Positions 44,741 to 53,930 are shown, counted from the first letter of the stretch. The stretch is DNA of 54,072 nucleotides from Gammaproteobacteria bacterium (GCA_009937425.1 JAACFO010000039.1:1-54072); one strand, 5' to 3'. A program made the numbers and translations. Notes: a model not told the origin generated them from the sequence alone.

Positions 44741-45718
44741 TTAGCCGATGTAGTTTTCAAGAAATGCCGGGATGCGCTCCTCGAGCCAGTAGCGCGGGCG
44801 CCAGGGCAGGCTTCCGTGGACAAAGCCCACATGGCCGCCGGCGGTGCTGATCTCGAGCTGGATACCCGGCGAAAGCTCGTCCCGGGATGGTAGTACATCG
44901 GGTGTCATGAAGGGATCGTCCTTCGCATGCAGCATCAGAGTCGGGACCCGGATAGCACCCAGAAACTGCCGACTGCTGGAACGCGTGTAGTAGTCGTGAA
45001 CGTCTTCGAAGCCGTGCAAGGGCGCGGTAACCCGGTCGTCGAACTCCCAGAAGTTTCTGCTGCTGGCCGCCAGATCCAGATCGATGGGACTGGTGCCCGG
45101 GGTGAACTTGCGCTGCAGCTTGGCGCACAGATCGGCGATCAGGCGGCGCTGGTAAAGCTGCGACAAGCCCGTCGCGAGACGATCAGCCGCCAGAGACAAC
45201 GTGTAGGGAACGGATACGGCGACGGCCGCCTCGATGGGTGCGCCGGCGCCTTGCTCGCCCAGCCACTTCAATAGAACGTTGCCGCCAAGGGAATAGCCGA
45301 CCACGACCAGGGCCGATACGTCGCTCCTGGCCGTGAGACGATCGACCACTTCCGAGAGATCCCCCGTATCACCGGAATGGTAGCTGCGGGGGAGACGATT
45401 AGGCACACCGCTGCAGCCGCGAAAGTGCATGACGGCACCCCGCCAACCGCGGACGTGGGCCGTCGCCAGCATTCCGCGCGCATAGGGGGAATCGCTGGAT
45501 CCTTCCAGGCCGTGGAGCACGAGAACCACCGGCCCGTGGGGGCGCGGGGTCCAGTCCAGATCCAGAAAATCCCCGTCAGTGAGGGCGATGCGTTCTCTGC
45601 GCAGGCCGATGCGGGGCCGCCGTCGGAACAAGGTGGCGAATGCCGTCTGCAGATGGGCGGACTTGAGCCACCAGGGTGCTCTGAAGTCGCTACTGATGAG
45701 GCACCCGCCGGCGCTCAC
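44741..45718 (-). CDS. yheT: YheT-family alpha/beta hydrolase
   Basis: A 325-residue alpha/beta hydrolase. The oxyanion loop LVLHGLEGSSDSPYARGM, HFRGCSGVPNRLPRSYHSGDTGDL and nucleophile elbow GYSLGGN (Ser143) are diagnostic of the YheT/EMB8 family. LMLHAKDDPFM contains the acidic residue and GGHVGFVHG the catalytic His. The physiological substrate is not known, although relatives act on short esters. The start is GTG 45718, three bases after the ygfZ stop on the same strand. Confidence 0.88.
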   Translation of the reverse strand: MSAGGCLISSDFRAPWWLKSAHLQTAFATLFRRRPRIGLRRERIALTDGDFLDLDWTPRPHGPVVLVLHGLEGSSDSPYARGMLATAHVRGWRGAVMHFRGCSGVPNRLPRSYHSGDTGDLSEVVDRLTARSDVSALVVVGYSLGGNVLLKWLGEQGAGAPIEAAVAVSVPYTLSLAADRLATGLSQLYQRRLIADLCAKLQRKFTPGTSPIDLDLAASSRNFWEFDDRVTAPLHGFEDVHDYYTRSSSRQFLGAIRVPTLMLHAKDDPFMTPDVLPSRDELSPGIQLEISTAGGHVGFVHGSLPWRPRYWLEERIPAFLENYIG

Positions 45719-45721
45719 CGT

Positions 45722-46711
45722 TCAGGCAGTCTCGTCTTCCAGCGCATAGGGCAGGGCTTCCAGGGTCAACCGCGTACCGTCGTCCAGGGCGAAGCCGGTC
45801 TCGGGCGCGCTGGCGGCTACCTCGATGGGGATCACGGCGAGCACATCAAAACCGCCACTTGGAACGGCTTTGGCGTTGACCACCTGCGCCCTGGGTGAAG
45901 CGGCATGGGTGGAAGCGTGTAGCGTGTCACCGGCCCTGATAGTGGCGGTGGCGATGGCGTTCCAGTGAGTCCGATACATGCGGCGCTTGATGCGCCCCAG
46001 GTGCTGGGTGCGCGCCACGATTTCCTGGCCCACATAGCATCCCTTGGTGAAGCTCACGCCGCCGATGCGATCCAAGTTGATCATCTGCGGTACGAAGCTG
46101 TCGCTGGTGTCGGGTCCGATATTGGCGATGCCTGCTTCGATGTCCAGGAGTTCCCAGGCGTCGGCCCCGGCGGTCATGGCGACCTGGCGGCAGGCGTCCC
46201 AAAGCGGCGCTACGGCCTCGGGGGCGCCGACAATTTCGTAGCGGGGCCGCCCGCCGCGCAATCGTATGATGGTCACATGTTCGAAGCGGCGAACATCATC
46301 GGCGTGTTCCGGAAGATCGCCAAGCAGATCTCTCAAGCAAGACGCGGCATCCTCGCCGACCAGGCCGAATCGCGCCAACGAATCATCGGCGCTTTCGAGG
46401 ATCGCTTTGGCGCGCAGCACGTACATGCGAAGGCGCTTCAAAGTCTGCTCGAGAAGCGTATCCGGCAGTTGAAGCAACAGCCTGCCATCGTGGCGAAACA
46501 CCAGAAAGCAGGTTAATACCCGGCCCTTGGGCGAGCACCAGGCGCTGAGTTGGGCGCGGGTGGCCGTCACTTCACCCACGTCGTTGGTGAGCTGCCCCTG
46601 GAGGAAGTCTTCTGCGTCGTCGCCGTGCACGCTAATCAGTGCGAAATGTCGCAGATCGAATATGGCGTTGCCGCTGAGAGCGGCCAACGCCTCGGCGCTC
46701 GCGTCAGTCAC
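45722..46711 (-). CDS. ygfZ: YgfZ/IbA57 folate-binding Fe-S protein
   Basis: A 329-residue folate-dependent protein that helps make or repair certain Fe-S clusters. The motif KGCYVGQE is at residues 223-230, followed by IVARTQHLGRIKRRMY. FLQGQLTNDV, AWCSPKGRVL and IEAGIANIGP are also conserved, matching GcvT-like folds. The gene lies directly after sdhE and overlaps it by 8 bases, with GTG 46711 as start. Proximity to sdhB (three Fe-S clusters) makes biological sense. Confidence 0.92.
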   Translation of the reverse strand: MTDASAEALAALSGNAIFDLRHFALISVHGDDAEDFLQGQLTNDVGEVTATRAQLSAWCSPKGRVLTCFLVFRHDGRLLLQLPDTLLEQTLKRLRMYVLRAKAILESADDSLARFGLVGEDAASCLRDLLGDLPEHADDVRRFEHVTIIRLRGGRPRYEIVGAPEAVAPLWDACRQVAMTAGADAWELLDIEAGIANIGPDTSDSFVPQMINLDRIGGVSFTKGCYVGQEIVARTQHLGRIKRRMYRTHWNAIATATIRAGDTLHASTHAASPRAQVVNAKAVPSGGFDVLAVIPIEVAASAPETGFALDDGTRLTLEALPYALEDETA

Positions 46712-46982
46712 AGGCGTTCGATTGCAAATTAATAGTGTTTCGCAGAATGATCACAATGTGGCGGATGTTCGCATCCTCGGGCGTGGTCGCACCGGTGAGC
46801 CAGGCAAGAATATCCTGATCCGGCTGGATAAGAAGATTCTCCATACGCTCCAGATCATCGTCCTCCAGTAACTCCAATCCCGACGAAAGAAATTTCTCCA
46901 ACAACAGATCCAACTCGCGCATGCCACGCCGGCATCGCCAAACGATGCGGGCGCGGCGCACATCGGATGGTGGCGTATTCAC
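46704..46982 (-). CDS. sdhE: SdhE FAD assembly factor
   Basis: A 92-residue protein (SDHAF2 homologue) needed for covalent attachment of FAD to SdhA. The RGMRE motif at 19-23, in RIVWRCRRGMRELDLLLEKF, is the SdhA-contact RGxxE, followed by the typical acidic helices (LLEDDDLERMENLL, PDQDILAWL). The start is GTG 46982, seven bases after the sdhB stop. It sits in the sdh operon itself rather than next to ygfX as in E. coli. Confidence 0.95.
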   Translation of the reverse strand: MNTPPSDVRRARIVWRCRRGMRELDLLLEKFLSSGLELLEDDDLERMENLLIQPDQDILAWLTGATTPEDANIRHIVIILRNTINLQSNACD

Positions 46983-46989
46983 ATCGGTG

Positions 46990-47772
46990 CTAAAGAGAAC
47001 GCGTTACCAGCAGTTTCTTGACCTCCGCGATGGCTTTGGCCGGATTGAGATGCTTCGGGCAAGTCTTGGTGCAATTCATTATCGTGTGGCAGCGATACAA
47101 GCGGAAGGGATCCTCCAGATCATCCAGGCGATCACCTGTGTCTTCATCCCTGGAATCCGCAATCCAGCGATAGGCCTGGAGAAGTATGGCCGGGCCCAGG
47201 TAACGGTCCGAATTCCACCAGTAACTGGGGCAGCTGGTAGAGCAGCAGGCGCACAGGATGCATTCGTACAGTCCGTCCAGCTTGGCGCGATCTTCCTTCG
47301 ACTGCAGGTTTTCCCCGTCGGCCCGGTGCGGGCTCTGGGTGCGCATCCAGGGCTTGATGGATGCGTACTGGGCGAAGAACTGCGTCAGGTCCGGCACCAG
47401 ATCCTTGATGACCGGCATATGGGGCAGGGGATAAATGGTCACGTCGGCCTTGATATCCTCGATACCCTTGGTACACGCCAGGGTATTCGTGCCGTCGATG
47501 TTCATGGCGCAGGAGCCACAGATCCCCTCGCGACAGGATCGGCGGAAGGTCAGGGTCGCGTCGACCTCGTTTTTGATCTTGATGATCGCGTCGAGCACCA
47601 TGGGACCGCAGCTGTCCAGATCCACCTCGTAGGTGTCGGTGCGCGGATTCTCGCCGCTGTCGGGATCCCAGCGATAAATCTTGAAACGCTTGGTGCGCTT
47701 TGCACCATCGGGAGCAGGAAAGGATTTTCCCGTCTTCACGATGGAATTCGCCGGTAGTGTGAATTCAGCCAT
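46990..47772 (-). CDS. sdhB: Succinate dehydrogenase iron-sulfur subunit
   Basis: A 260-residue subunit carrying three clusters between the flavin and the quinone site. [16 protein letters not shown] plus ACTK is the [2Fe-2S] domain, [17 protein letters not shown] binds the [4Fe-4S] and [17 protein letters not shown] binds [4Fe-4S]/[3Fe-4S]. The length is a little above E. coli (238) because of an N-terminal extension. The start is ATG 47772, 14 bases after the sdhA stop. Confidence 0.97.
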   Translation of the reverse strand: MAEFTLPANSIVKTGKSFPAPDGAKRTKRFKIYRWDPDSGENPRTDTYEVDLDSCGPMVLDAIIKIKNEVDATLTFRRSCREGICGSCAMNIDGTNTLACTKGIEDIKADVTIYPLPHMPVIKDLVPDLTQFFAQYASIKPWMRTQSPHRADGENLQSKEDRAKLDGLYECILCACCSTSCPSYWWNSDRYLGPAILLQAYRWIADSRDEDTGDRLDDLEDPFRLYRCHTIMNCTKTCPKHLNPAKAIAEVKKLLVTRSL

Positions 47773-47786
47773 TCACGGGTCTCCGA

Positions 47787-49577
47787 TCAGTAAACCCGGG
47801 CCTTGGGCGGAATTACCTTGGCCTCATTGGTGAGCGTGTACATGTGCACTGGCCGGTAGTCGATGTTCGGCTGACCGTGGCCGTTCATCCAGATCAATGT
47901 GTGCTTCATCCAATTTTCATCGTCCCGGTCGGGATAGTCTTCACGGGCGTGGGCACCGCGGCTCTCGGTGCGATTGCGGGCAGAGAACATGGTGACCAGT
48001 GCCTGGCGAAGTAGGTTATCGAGTTCCAGGGTCTCGAGCAGATCAGTGTTCCATATGAGTCCGCGATCACTCACACCGACATCCTTGAAGCTTTCCCACA
48101 CATCGTTGATGAGCTTGACGCCTTCTTCCAGCGTGTCGCCGGTGCGAAATACCGCGGCGTGACTCTGCATGACGCGCTGCATGTTGAGGCGAACGGCGGC
48201 CGTGGGGATGTTGCCTTTCGCATTGCGCAGTCGATCCAGGCGTCCCAGCGCTTTGTCTTCACTGTGTGAGGGTGCCGGGGAGTGCCGTTCACCGGGGGTG
48301 ATGATCTCTGCGCAGCGTTTAGCTGCCGCGCGCCCGAACACGACGATGTCGAGCAGGGAGTTGGATCCCAGCCGATTCGCGCCATGCACCGAGACACAGG
48401 CGCATTCGCCGATGGCCATGAGTCCGGGGACCACATGATCGGGATTGCCGTCCTTCAAGGTGACGACTTCTCCATGATAATTCGTGGGAATGCCGCCCAT
48501 GTTGTAGTGAACTGTGGGCAGGACAGGAATGGGCTCCCTGGTAACGTCCACGCCCGCGAAAACTTTCGCGGTTTCGGAAATGCCCGGCAGGCGCTCTTGA
48601 ATGACATCGGGCCCGAGATGCTCGAGGTGCAAATATATGTAGTCCTTTTCCGGACCGACACCACGGCCTTCGCGCATCTCGAGAGTCATGGCGCGGCTGA
48701 CCACATCGCGACTGGCCAGATCCTTGGCGTTGGGTGCGTAACGTTCCATGAACCGTTCGCCCTCGGAATTCGACAGGTAGCCGCCCTCGCCGCGCACACC
48801 CTCGGTAATCAAACAACCGGAGCCGTAGACTCCAGTGGGATGGAACTGCACGAACTCCATGTCTTGCAGGGGCAGACCGGCGCCCAGCACCATGGCGTTG
48901 CCATCACCGGTGCAGGTATGCGCGGAGGTGCAGGAGAAATAGGTGCGTCCGTAACCGCCGGTGGCGAGTACCGTCATATGGGCACGAAAGCGGTGGATGG
49001 TGCCGTCTTCCAGATTCCAGGCGATCACACCGTGGCACGCGCCGTCGTCGTCCATGATCAAATCCAGCGCGAAGTACTCGACAAAGAATTCGGCCTGATG
49101 CTTGAGGCTTTGCTGGTAAAGGGTGTGGAGTATGGCGTGCCCGGTACGATCGGCGGCGGCGCATGTGCGCTCGGCGCGGCCTTCACCGAAGTGCGTCGTC
49201 ATGCCGCCGAATGGCCGTTGATAGATTTTCCCGTCATCGGTGCGCGAGAAGGGGACACCGAAGTGCTCGAGCTCGATGACGGCGGAGGCCGCCTCGCGGC
49301 ACATGTATTCGATAGCGTCCTGGTCGCCGAGCCAATCGGAACCTTTGACGGTGTCGTACATATGCCAGCGCCAATCGTCTTCACCCATGTTTCCGAGCGC
49401 CGCGCTCATTCCGCCCTGGGCGGCGACCGTGTGGCTCCTGGTGGGAAACACTTTGCTGATACAGGCAGTGGAGAGTCCCTCTTCGGCAAGGCCGAAGGTC
49501 GCCCGCAAACCGGCGCCACCGGCCCCAATCACAATGACGTCATAGGCGTGATCGACAATTTCGTAAGCAGCGATCAT
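47787..49577 (-). CDS. sdhA: Succinate dehydrogenase flavoprotein subunit
   Basis: A 596-residue catalytic subunit. The dinucleotide fold [14 protein letters not shown] is near the N-terminus and the covalently flavinylated His49 is in [55 protein letters not shown] and [10 protein letters not shown] are family landmarks, and HYNMGGIPT holds an active-site His. The length matches E. coli SdhA (588). It is 9 bases after sdhD. Confidence 0.98.
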   Translation of the reverse strand: MIAAYEIVDHAYDVIVIGAGGAGLRATFGLAEEGLSTACISKVFPTRSHTVAAQGGMSAALGNMGEDDWRWHMYDTVKGSDWLGDQDAIEYMCREAASAVIELEHFGVPFSRTDDGKIYQRPFGGMTTHFGEGRAERTCAAADRTGHAILHTLYQQSLKHQAEFFVEYFALDLIMDDDGACHGVIAWNLEDGTIHRFRAHMTVLATGGYGRTYFSCTSAHTCTGDGNAMVLGAGLPLQDMEFVQFHPTGVYGSGCLITEGVRGEGGYLSNSEGERFMERYAPNAKDLASRDVVSRAMTLEMREGRGVGPEKDYIYLHLEHLGPDVIQERLPGISETAKVFAGVDVTREPIPVLPTVHYNMGGIPTNYHGEVVTLKDGNPDHVVPGLMAIGECACVSVHGANRLGSNSLLDIVVFGRAAAKRCAEIITPGERHSPAPSHSEDKALGRLDRLRNAKGNIPTAAVRLNMQRVMQSHAAVFRTGDTLEEGVKLINDVWESFKDVGVSDRGLIWNTDLLETLELDNLLRQALVTMFSARNRTESRGAHAREDYPDRDDENWMKHTLIWMNGHGQPNIDYRPVHMYTLTNEAKVIPPKARVY

Positions 49578-49586
49578 GGGTGTGTC

Positions 49587-49967
49587 TCAGCTCCTGAATG
49601 CAATACTCAGCACGGCGAACAGGCAGATGGCCGCCAGCAGCAGGGACAGAAGCTGCATGAGCACGATGCTGGTAAGCTTGAGCCACTCCGAGTGCACGTA
49701 GTCTTCCAGTACGACTTGAACGCCGAGCTGCCCGTGATAAAAGGTTGCCACGATCAGCGCGCAGCACAGGATGGCAACCAGGGGCGAGTGCAACCAGGCG
49801 ATCACCGTCGCGTGATCCGCGCTCACCACGCTTATCAGTGATGCAACAAACCATATACTGAGCGGCACCAGGGCGATCGCGGTAAGGCGTTGCATCCACC
49901 AATGATGGGTGCCCGCTCTTGCCGAGCCGAGCCCCCGTACCCGGGCAAGCGGTGTACGGAACTTCAT
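49587..49967 (-). CDS. sdhD: Succinate dehydrogenase membrane anchor SdhD
   Basis: A 126-residue membrane subunit with three helices. GTHHWWMQRLTAIALVPLSIW opens the first helix, the second ends in CCALIVATFYHGQLGVQ with a His that may ligate haem b, and EDYVHSEW includes the quinone-site Tyr region. ATG 49967 overlaps the sdhC stop by 4 bases (ATGA). The long open frame extending to 50516 is chance read-through over sdhC. Confidence 0.93.
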   Translation of the reverse strand: MKFRTPLARVRGLGSARAGTHHWWMQRLTAIALVPLSIWFVASLISVVSADHATVIAWLHSPLVAILCCALIVATFYHGQLGVQVVLEDYVHSEWLKLTSIVLMQLLSLLLAAICLFAVLSIAFRS

Positions 49968-50365
49968 GTGCCACCTCGCATGGCGTATGCGAGAACCCAG
50001 GCGAGTACGGTCATGGCGATGGACACGATGACGACGGCGCTGCCGGACGCGTAGGTCGTCTTCAACTCGAAGCCGAGGCCCGCATCCCAGAACAGGTGGC
50101 GAATGCCGTTGCACAGATGATAAAACAGCGCGAAGCTGAATCCCAACAGCACGATTCTGCCGAGCCATGATCCCAATAACTGTTGCGCCGACCCGTAGGC
50201 TTCGGCCCCCGACGCCGCGGCCAGCAACCAGTACACGAGCACCAGTGTGCCAACCACCAGGGCGATGCCGGTACCCCGGTGGGTAACGGACAGCACCGAG
50301 GTGAGCTGAGGCCGGTAAATCTGCAGGTGAGGGGAGAGTGGCCGCTGAGTCTTTTCCATAGGCAT
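49964..50365 (-). CDS. sdhC: Succinate dehydrogenase cytochrome b556 subunit SdhC
   Basis: A 133-residue membrane subunit. RPLSPHLQIYRPQLTSVLSV and the following THRGTGIAL form the family signature with the quinone-site Ser and Arg, and the His in ALFYHLCNGIRHLFWD is the expected haem ligand. Three helices are visible. ATG 50365 has GAGG upstream; ATG 50359 is a close alternative. It is the first of the sdhC-D-A-B genes. The 151 bases before it, up to the SDHAF4-like gene, contain a perfect palindrome GCTGAATTCAGC at 50395-50406. Confidence 0.95.
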   Translation of the reverse strand: MPMEKTQRPLSPHLQIYRPQLTSVLSVTHRGTGIALVVGTLVLVYWLLAAASGAEAYGSAQQLLGSWLGRIVLLGFSFALFYHLCNGIRHLFWDAGLGFELKTTYASGSAVVIVSIAMTVLAWVLAYAMRGGT

Positions 50366-50516
50366 GCAGCCTCAGGCCCGCCCCTTTTGGTAGTGCTGAA
50401 TTCAGCGATAGTCGTTGGTGACTGCGGCGCTCGCTGCTACGTGCTGATTGGCGCCGCGCGGTAAAGTTACTTGGTTTGCCGGTGGCTGTGCAAGTCAGCC
50501 GCCGGCAGCGGCGCAT

Positions 50517-50708
50517 CTAAAAATCCGTGCAGCGGCCGTTGCGTTCCCAGTCGCCGTAACGGGTGGGTTCCGGTCCTTGGGGACCGCCGATTTCCCGGCG
50601 GGGCGTTTTCCGGGCCGCGTCCGGCCGGCGTTGCTCTTGCGTCTCGCCGGGAGTAAGCCCCCGGGCATCTTCCGCTGAATCATTGTACGTTGCGCCGGAT
50701 TTCGGCAT
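50517..50708 (-). CDS. SDHAF4/DUF1674-like succinate dehydrogenase assembly factor
   Basis: A 63-residue protein whose C-terminus contains GGPQGPEPTRYGDWERNGR (residues 41-59), the signature of the DUF1674 family. Eukaryotic SDHAF4/Sdh8 binds flavinylated SdhA and prevents autoxidation before assembly with SdhB. The N-terminal half is polar and variable, as is usual. ATG 50708 has AGGAG about ten bases upstream. The gene is on the same strand as sdhC and ends 151 bases before it, which supports an SDH role. The larger open frames around it on this strand are not conserved-looking. Confidence 0.8.
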   Translation of the reverse strand: MPKSGATYNDSAEDARGLTPGETQEQRRPDAARKTPRREIGGPQGPEPTRYGDWERNGRCTDF

Positions 50709-50889
50709 CGGCTCAGGTCTCCTGTGCGGACCGTGGCGGGTTGCAACTTGTGCAGCGCACAATTGGAGTATGCAGGCCCCCAGCGCCCCCTGCAAGGGCT
50801 CCAGGCGGCGCCGGAGCGCGCCCAAAGGCGGCTTCGATGCTCGGCCAGCGGCGTTAGCGTAGCGGATCACCCACACCGCGCAGCAACCC

Positions 50890-51336
50890 GTGCCGGAGAA
50901 GCCGAACAGCAGCCTGTTCATGCGCCTTGGCCCGTCCAGGCAGCTTGCACTGTTACTGGGCGCGTCGCATCTGGGCGCCATCCCCTGCGTGTTCGCCAGT
51001 GATTTGCCGCTGTTCATCCAGGGCGTTGTGGGCCTGGGTATCGTGCTTGCCGGATTCCGCTGCATCGCCTTGCACGGGACGCGCCGGAGCCTTCGGGCGA
51101 TCGTGCTTCTGAGCTGGGACCGGGGTGGCCAATGGCGAATGCTGCAGCGGGACGGCCGGGTGCTCGATGCGCGCCTCGCCCAGGGCGCTTACGCGCACCC
51201 GCGCCTCCTGGTGCTGCCGTTTCGCTGCCACTCCGGACGCCGCCTGTGCGTGCTCATCGCACCGGACACGATCGAAGCCGACGGACTGCGGCGGTTGCGC
51301 GTGCGGCTGCGTTGCCAGCGCCAGGAGGATGCGTGA
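50890..51336 (+). CDS. ygfX: YgfX-like membrane protein
   Basis: About 148 residues. Two adjacent hydrophobic segments (roughly 18-38 and 40-60) are followed by a soluble domain with a conserved Trp and the pattern WDRGGQWRMLQRDGRVLDARL, VLPFRC and RRLRVRLRC, as in YgfX. In E. coli ygfX is next to sdhE (ygfY), and the pair has been proposed as a toxin-antitoxin, while SdhE also flavinylates SdhA. Here it is divergent from the sdh transcript, 4 kb from sdhE. The start is GTG 50890; ATG 50920 is an alternative. Confidence 0.65.
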   Translation: MPEKPNSSLFMRLGPSRQLALLLGASHLGAIPCVFASDLPLFIQGVVGLGIVLAGFRCIALHGTRRSLRAIVLLSWDRGGQWRMLQRDGRVLDARLAQGAYAHPRLLVLPFRCHSGRRLCVLIAPDTIEADGLRRLRVRLRCQRQEDA

Positions 51337-51528
51337 AGCGACGGCGAGGGGAGGCTGTGTTAACTCCGTCACTGTTTGGTCAGCTTCGTTCCTGAACGGC
51401 GAAATTCTCGCCGCCGCCGTATCAAGAGAGGCGAATTCTTTTCCGATAATTAATTAGCTCACCCATTCAAAACGTTCGAGCGGCCGGGGAGCAACGGGTC
51501 GCCGAGCACCCGAATCGAGGATTCAACA

Positions 51529-51921
51529 TTGAGCGATCAGCGGTCAGTGAGGCTCGACGACGCCCAAGCGGTGCTCTGGAGCGCCGAAATTCTGGGAAAA
51601 TCGGAATTTGAAGTGTTCGAGACGGCGTATCAGGTGTGGTACCGGGAAGCAGCCGACACCAACCGTCTGGAGCGCATCTTCGCCGATTACATGTTTGACG
51701 AGGTCGTGCCGTTCTGGGTACGGCAGTTCACCCGCGAAACCCTCGATAGCCACGATGGTTGGCAGCGAAATGACGAGCTGACGGTGCACGAATATCTGGG
51801 CATCTGCCTGGGCGCCGCGTCAGCGACGATACTTTCCACTACCGGGCTGGCCCTCAGCCTGTTTGTGCCCTATGTGGTCTTTCCCAGGAACGATACTTAC
51901 TTCGACGCATTTCCTGCCTGA
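51529..51921 (+). CDS. Conserved-looking protein of unknown function
   Basis: A 130-residue protein I do not recognise. The first 85 residues look soluble and helical, with many aromatic and acidic residues (FEVFETAYQVWYREAADTNR, FADYMFDEVVPFWVRQF). A hydrophobic stretch at 89-118 could be a membrane helix or hairpin, and the tail is NDTYFDAFPA. TTG 51529 with GAGG eight bases upstream is the likely start. Codon use resembles its neighbours. The 192 bases before it (51337-51528) hold nothing I can name. Confidence 0.65.
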   Translation: MSDQRSVRLDDAQAVLWSAEILGKSEFEVFETAYQVWYREAADTNRLERIFADYMFDEVVPFWVRQFTRETLDSHDGWQRNDELTVHEYLGICLGAASATILSTTGLALSLFVPYVVFPRNDTYFDAFPA

Positions 51922-52019
51922 GATCAAAGGCGCCCGCCCACCCGGGTTCGGGTCATTGCCACTGAATTCCCGCCGCCGGATTGGCTACACTGGCGACCGG
52001 AATTCGTTGCGGGCAATTC

Positions 52020-53930
52020 ATGTTGACAATCACCCAGGCTCTTGCCGCGGAGGGTCCTCTGGCGCGTTGCGTCCAGGGCTTTCACGGCCGGCCGCAACAG
52101 CAGGCCATGGCGGTCGCCATCGAGCGCACCCTGGACGAGAATGGTGTGTTGATCTGCGAGGCGGGCACCGGCACGGGTAAGACCTTCGCCTATCTTGTGG
52201 CGGCGGTGCTTTCCGGCAAGCGCGTCATCGTCTCCACCGGCACCAAGAATCTTCAGGAACAGTTGTTTCACCGGGATCTACCTATGGTGCGGGATGCTCT
52301 GGCGGTACCGCTGGTGGGTGCGCTGTTAAAAGGACGCGCAAACTACCTGTGTCTGCAGCGACTCAATGCCCATACGGCCGCGCCGGGACAACTGATGCCA
52401 GAGGTGAATGCGGATCTGGCGCTCATCAAGGCGTGGGCGGGGCACACCGTGGACGGCGATCGCGCCGAGCTCGCGGAAGTCCCTGAAGGTTCCGCCGCCT
52501 GGCGCTTCGCGACTTCCACCGCCGACAATTGCCTGGGCAGTGATTGCCCGCACTACGGTGATTGTCACGTGCTCAAGGCGCGGCGCGCGGCCCAGGCCGC
52601 AGACATCGTAGTCGTTAATCATCATTTGCTGTTCGCCGATCTGGCCCTCCGCCAGGAGGGATTCGGCGAGTTGCTGCCCGGTGCCGATGCGGTCATCGTG
52701 GACGAGGCCCATCAGCTGCCGGAACTGGCGACCCGATTCTTCGGCATCTCGCTGGGCAGCGGTCAGATCACCGAACTCGCCAGGGACGCGCGCGCGGCTT
52801 ACGAACAGGAGGCCGGTGACGTGCCGGGATTCCCGCCCCTCACACGAGAGCTGGAATCCAGCCTGCGCGCACTGGTCGAGGCCCTCGCGGCCTATGCACC
52901 ACGCATCGCCTGGGATGCAATACGCGATCAAGCACCGGTAGCGGCAGCGGTGGACGAATTGCGGGGTGCGCTGGCGGCGCTTGCCGAAGCATTGGATCCC
53001 CTGGCCGAGCGCGGGCGTGCTCTGGGCGCGGTACAGCGAAGGGCCGGGGAGCTCAGCGACAAGCTGGCTCATTTGAGTGCCGATTCCAGTGAAGAAAGCG
53101 TGCGCTGGCTCGAGCCGGGCGCGCATTCTCTGCGTTGGCACGCGAGCCCACTGGAAGTGGCGGATTTGTTCTCCCAATGGACGGCGGAGCAGGGCGGCGC
53201 CTGGATTTTGACCTCGGCGACCCTGGCGGTGGGTGGGCAGATCGAGCCCTTTGCCGAGCGCCTCGGCCTCGGCGATGCACGCATGCGGGTGTGGGAGAGC
53301 CCTTTCGATTTTGCCCACCAGACCATCTGTTATCTTCCCCAGGGCTTGCCGGAACCCCGGGACAGGGCCTACGTGAGCGCGGTGGTCGACGCCATCGTGC
53401 CGGTACTGCGCGCCAGTGAAGGGCGTGCTTTTGTCCTGTTCACCAGTCACCAGTCGTTGCAGCGGGCGGCCGAGCAGTTGGGCGAGCGCCTGGACTATCC
53501 GTTTCTGGTGCAGGGCACGGCACCCCGGGACGAGCTCTTGCGGCGCTTTCGCACCACCCCCGGGGCGGTGTTGCTGGGCACAGCGAGCTTTTGGGAAGGC
53601 GTGGATGTGCGCGGGGAAGCCTTGTCCTGCGTGATCATCGACAAGCTCCCCTTTGCACCCCCGGACGATCCCATCAACGAGGCCAGGGCCAGGGCACTGA
53701 AAGCGGCCGGGCGGGACCCCTTCATGGAGCACCAGCTGCCCCAGGCGGTGATAGCGCTCAAGCAGGGTGTTGGCCGCCTCATTCGTGACGCCGATGATCG
53801 CGGCGTTGTAGTCTTGTGCGATCCACGCCTGCTCTCCAAGGCTTACGGACGCGTGTTTATCCACAGCCTGCCGCCAATGCCACTGCGCCGCGACATCGAG
53901 GATGTGGTGGACTTCTTTGCCCATCCATGA
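52020..53930 (+). CDS. yoaA: DinG/YoaA-family Fe-S DNA helicase
   Basis: A 636-residue superfamily 2 (XPD-like) 5'-3' helicase, exactly the length of E. coli YoaA. Walker A is AGTGTGKT at 48-55. The Fe-S cluster cysteines are Cys111 (GRANYLCLQRL) and Cys171, 176 and 182 (NCLGSDCPHYGDC). Other motifs are IVVVNHHLLFADL, VIVDEAHQL, ILTSATL, LFTSHQSL, GTASFWEGVDVRGEAL and QGVGRLIRD. YoaA works with the clamp-loader subunit chi in DNA repair. ATG 52020 matches the family; the frame opens at 51981. It overlaps tsaB by 4 bases, as the pair is linked in E. coli. Confidence 0.93.
   Translation: MLTITQALAAEGPLARCVQGFHGRPQQQAMAVAIERTLDENGVLICEAGTGTGKTFAYLVAAVLSGKRVIVSTGTKNLQEQLFHRDLPMVRDALAVPLVGALLKGRANYLCLQRLNAHTAAPGQLMPEVNADLALIKAWAGHTVDGDRAELAEVPEGSAAWRFATSTADNCLGSDCPHYGDCHVLKARRAAQAADIVVVNHHLLFADLALRQEGFGELLPGADAVIVDEAHQLPELATRFFGISLGSGQITELARDARAAYEQEAGDVPGFPPLTRELESSLRALVEALAAYAPRIAWDAIRDQAPVAAAVDELRGALAALAEALDPLAERGRALGAVQRRAGELSDKLAHLSADSSEESVRWLEPGAHSLRWHASPLEVADLFSQWTAEQGGAWILTSATLAVGGQIEPFAERLGLGDARMRVWESPFDFAHQTICYLPQGLPEPRDRAYVSAVVDAIVPVLRASEGRAFVLFTSHQSLQRAAEQLGERLDYPFLVQGTAPRDELLRRFRTTPGAVLLGTASFWEGVDVRGEALSCVIIDKLPFAPPDDPINEARARALKAAGRDPFMEHQLPQAVIALKQGVGRLIRDADDRGVVVLCDPRLLSKAYGRVFIHSLPPMPLRRDIEDVVDFFAHP

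Noticed and set aside
48282-49841. A 519-codon open frame on the plus strand across sdhA and sdhD
   Set aside because: Shadow of sdhA. Composition is rich in His, Gly and Arg without any motif, and sdhA is certain.
50395-50406. Perfect 12-base palindrome GCTGAATTCAGC before sdhC
   Set aside because: Could be an operator, but a 12-base palindrome around an EcoRI-like core occurs by chance and there is no second copy to support it; noted under sdhC only.
49587-50516. A 309-residue version of SdhD with a long N-terminal extension
   Set aside because: The extra 183 residues overlap sdhC in another frame; the conserved protein starts at ATG 49967.
52326-53924. A 532-codon open frame on the minus strand across the helicase
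   Set aside because: Shadow of the YoaA/DinG gene, which has all its motifs.
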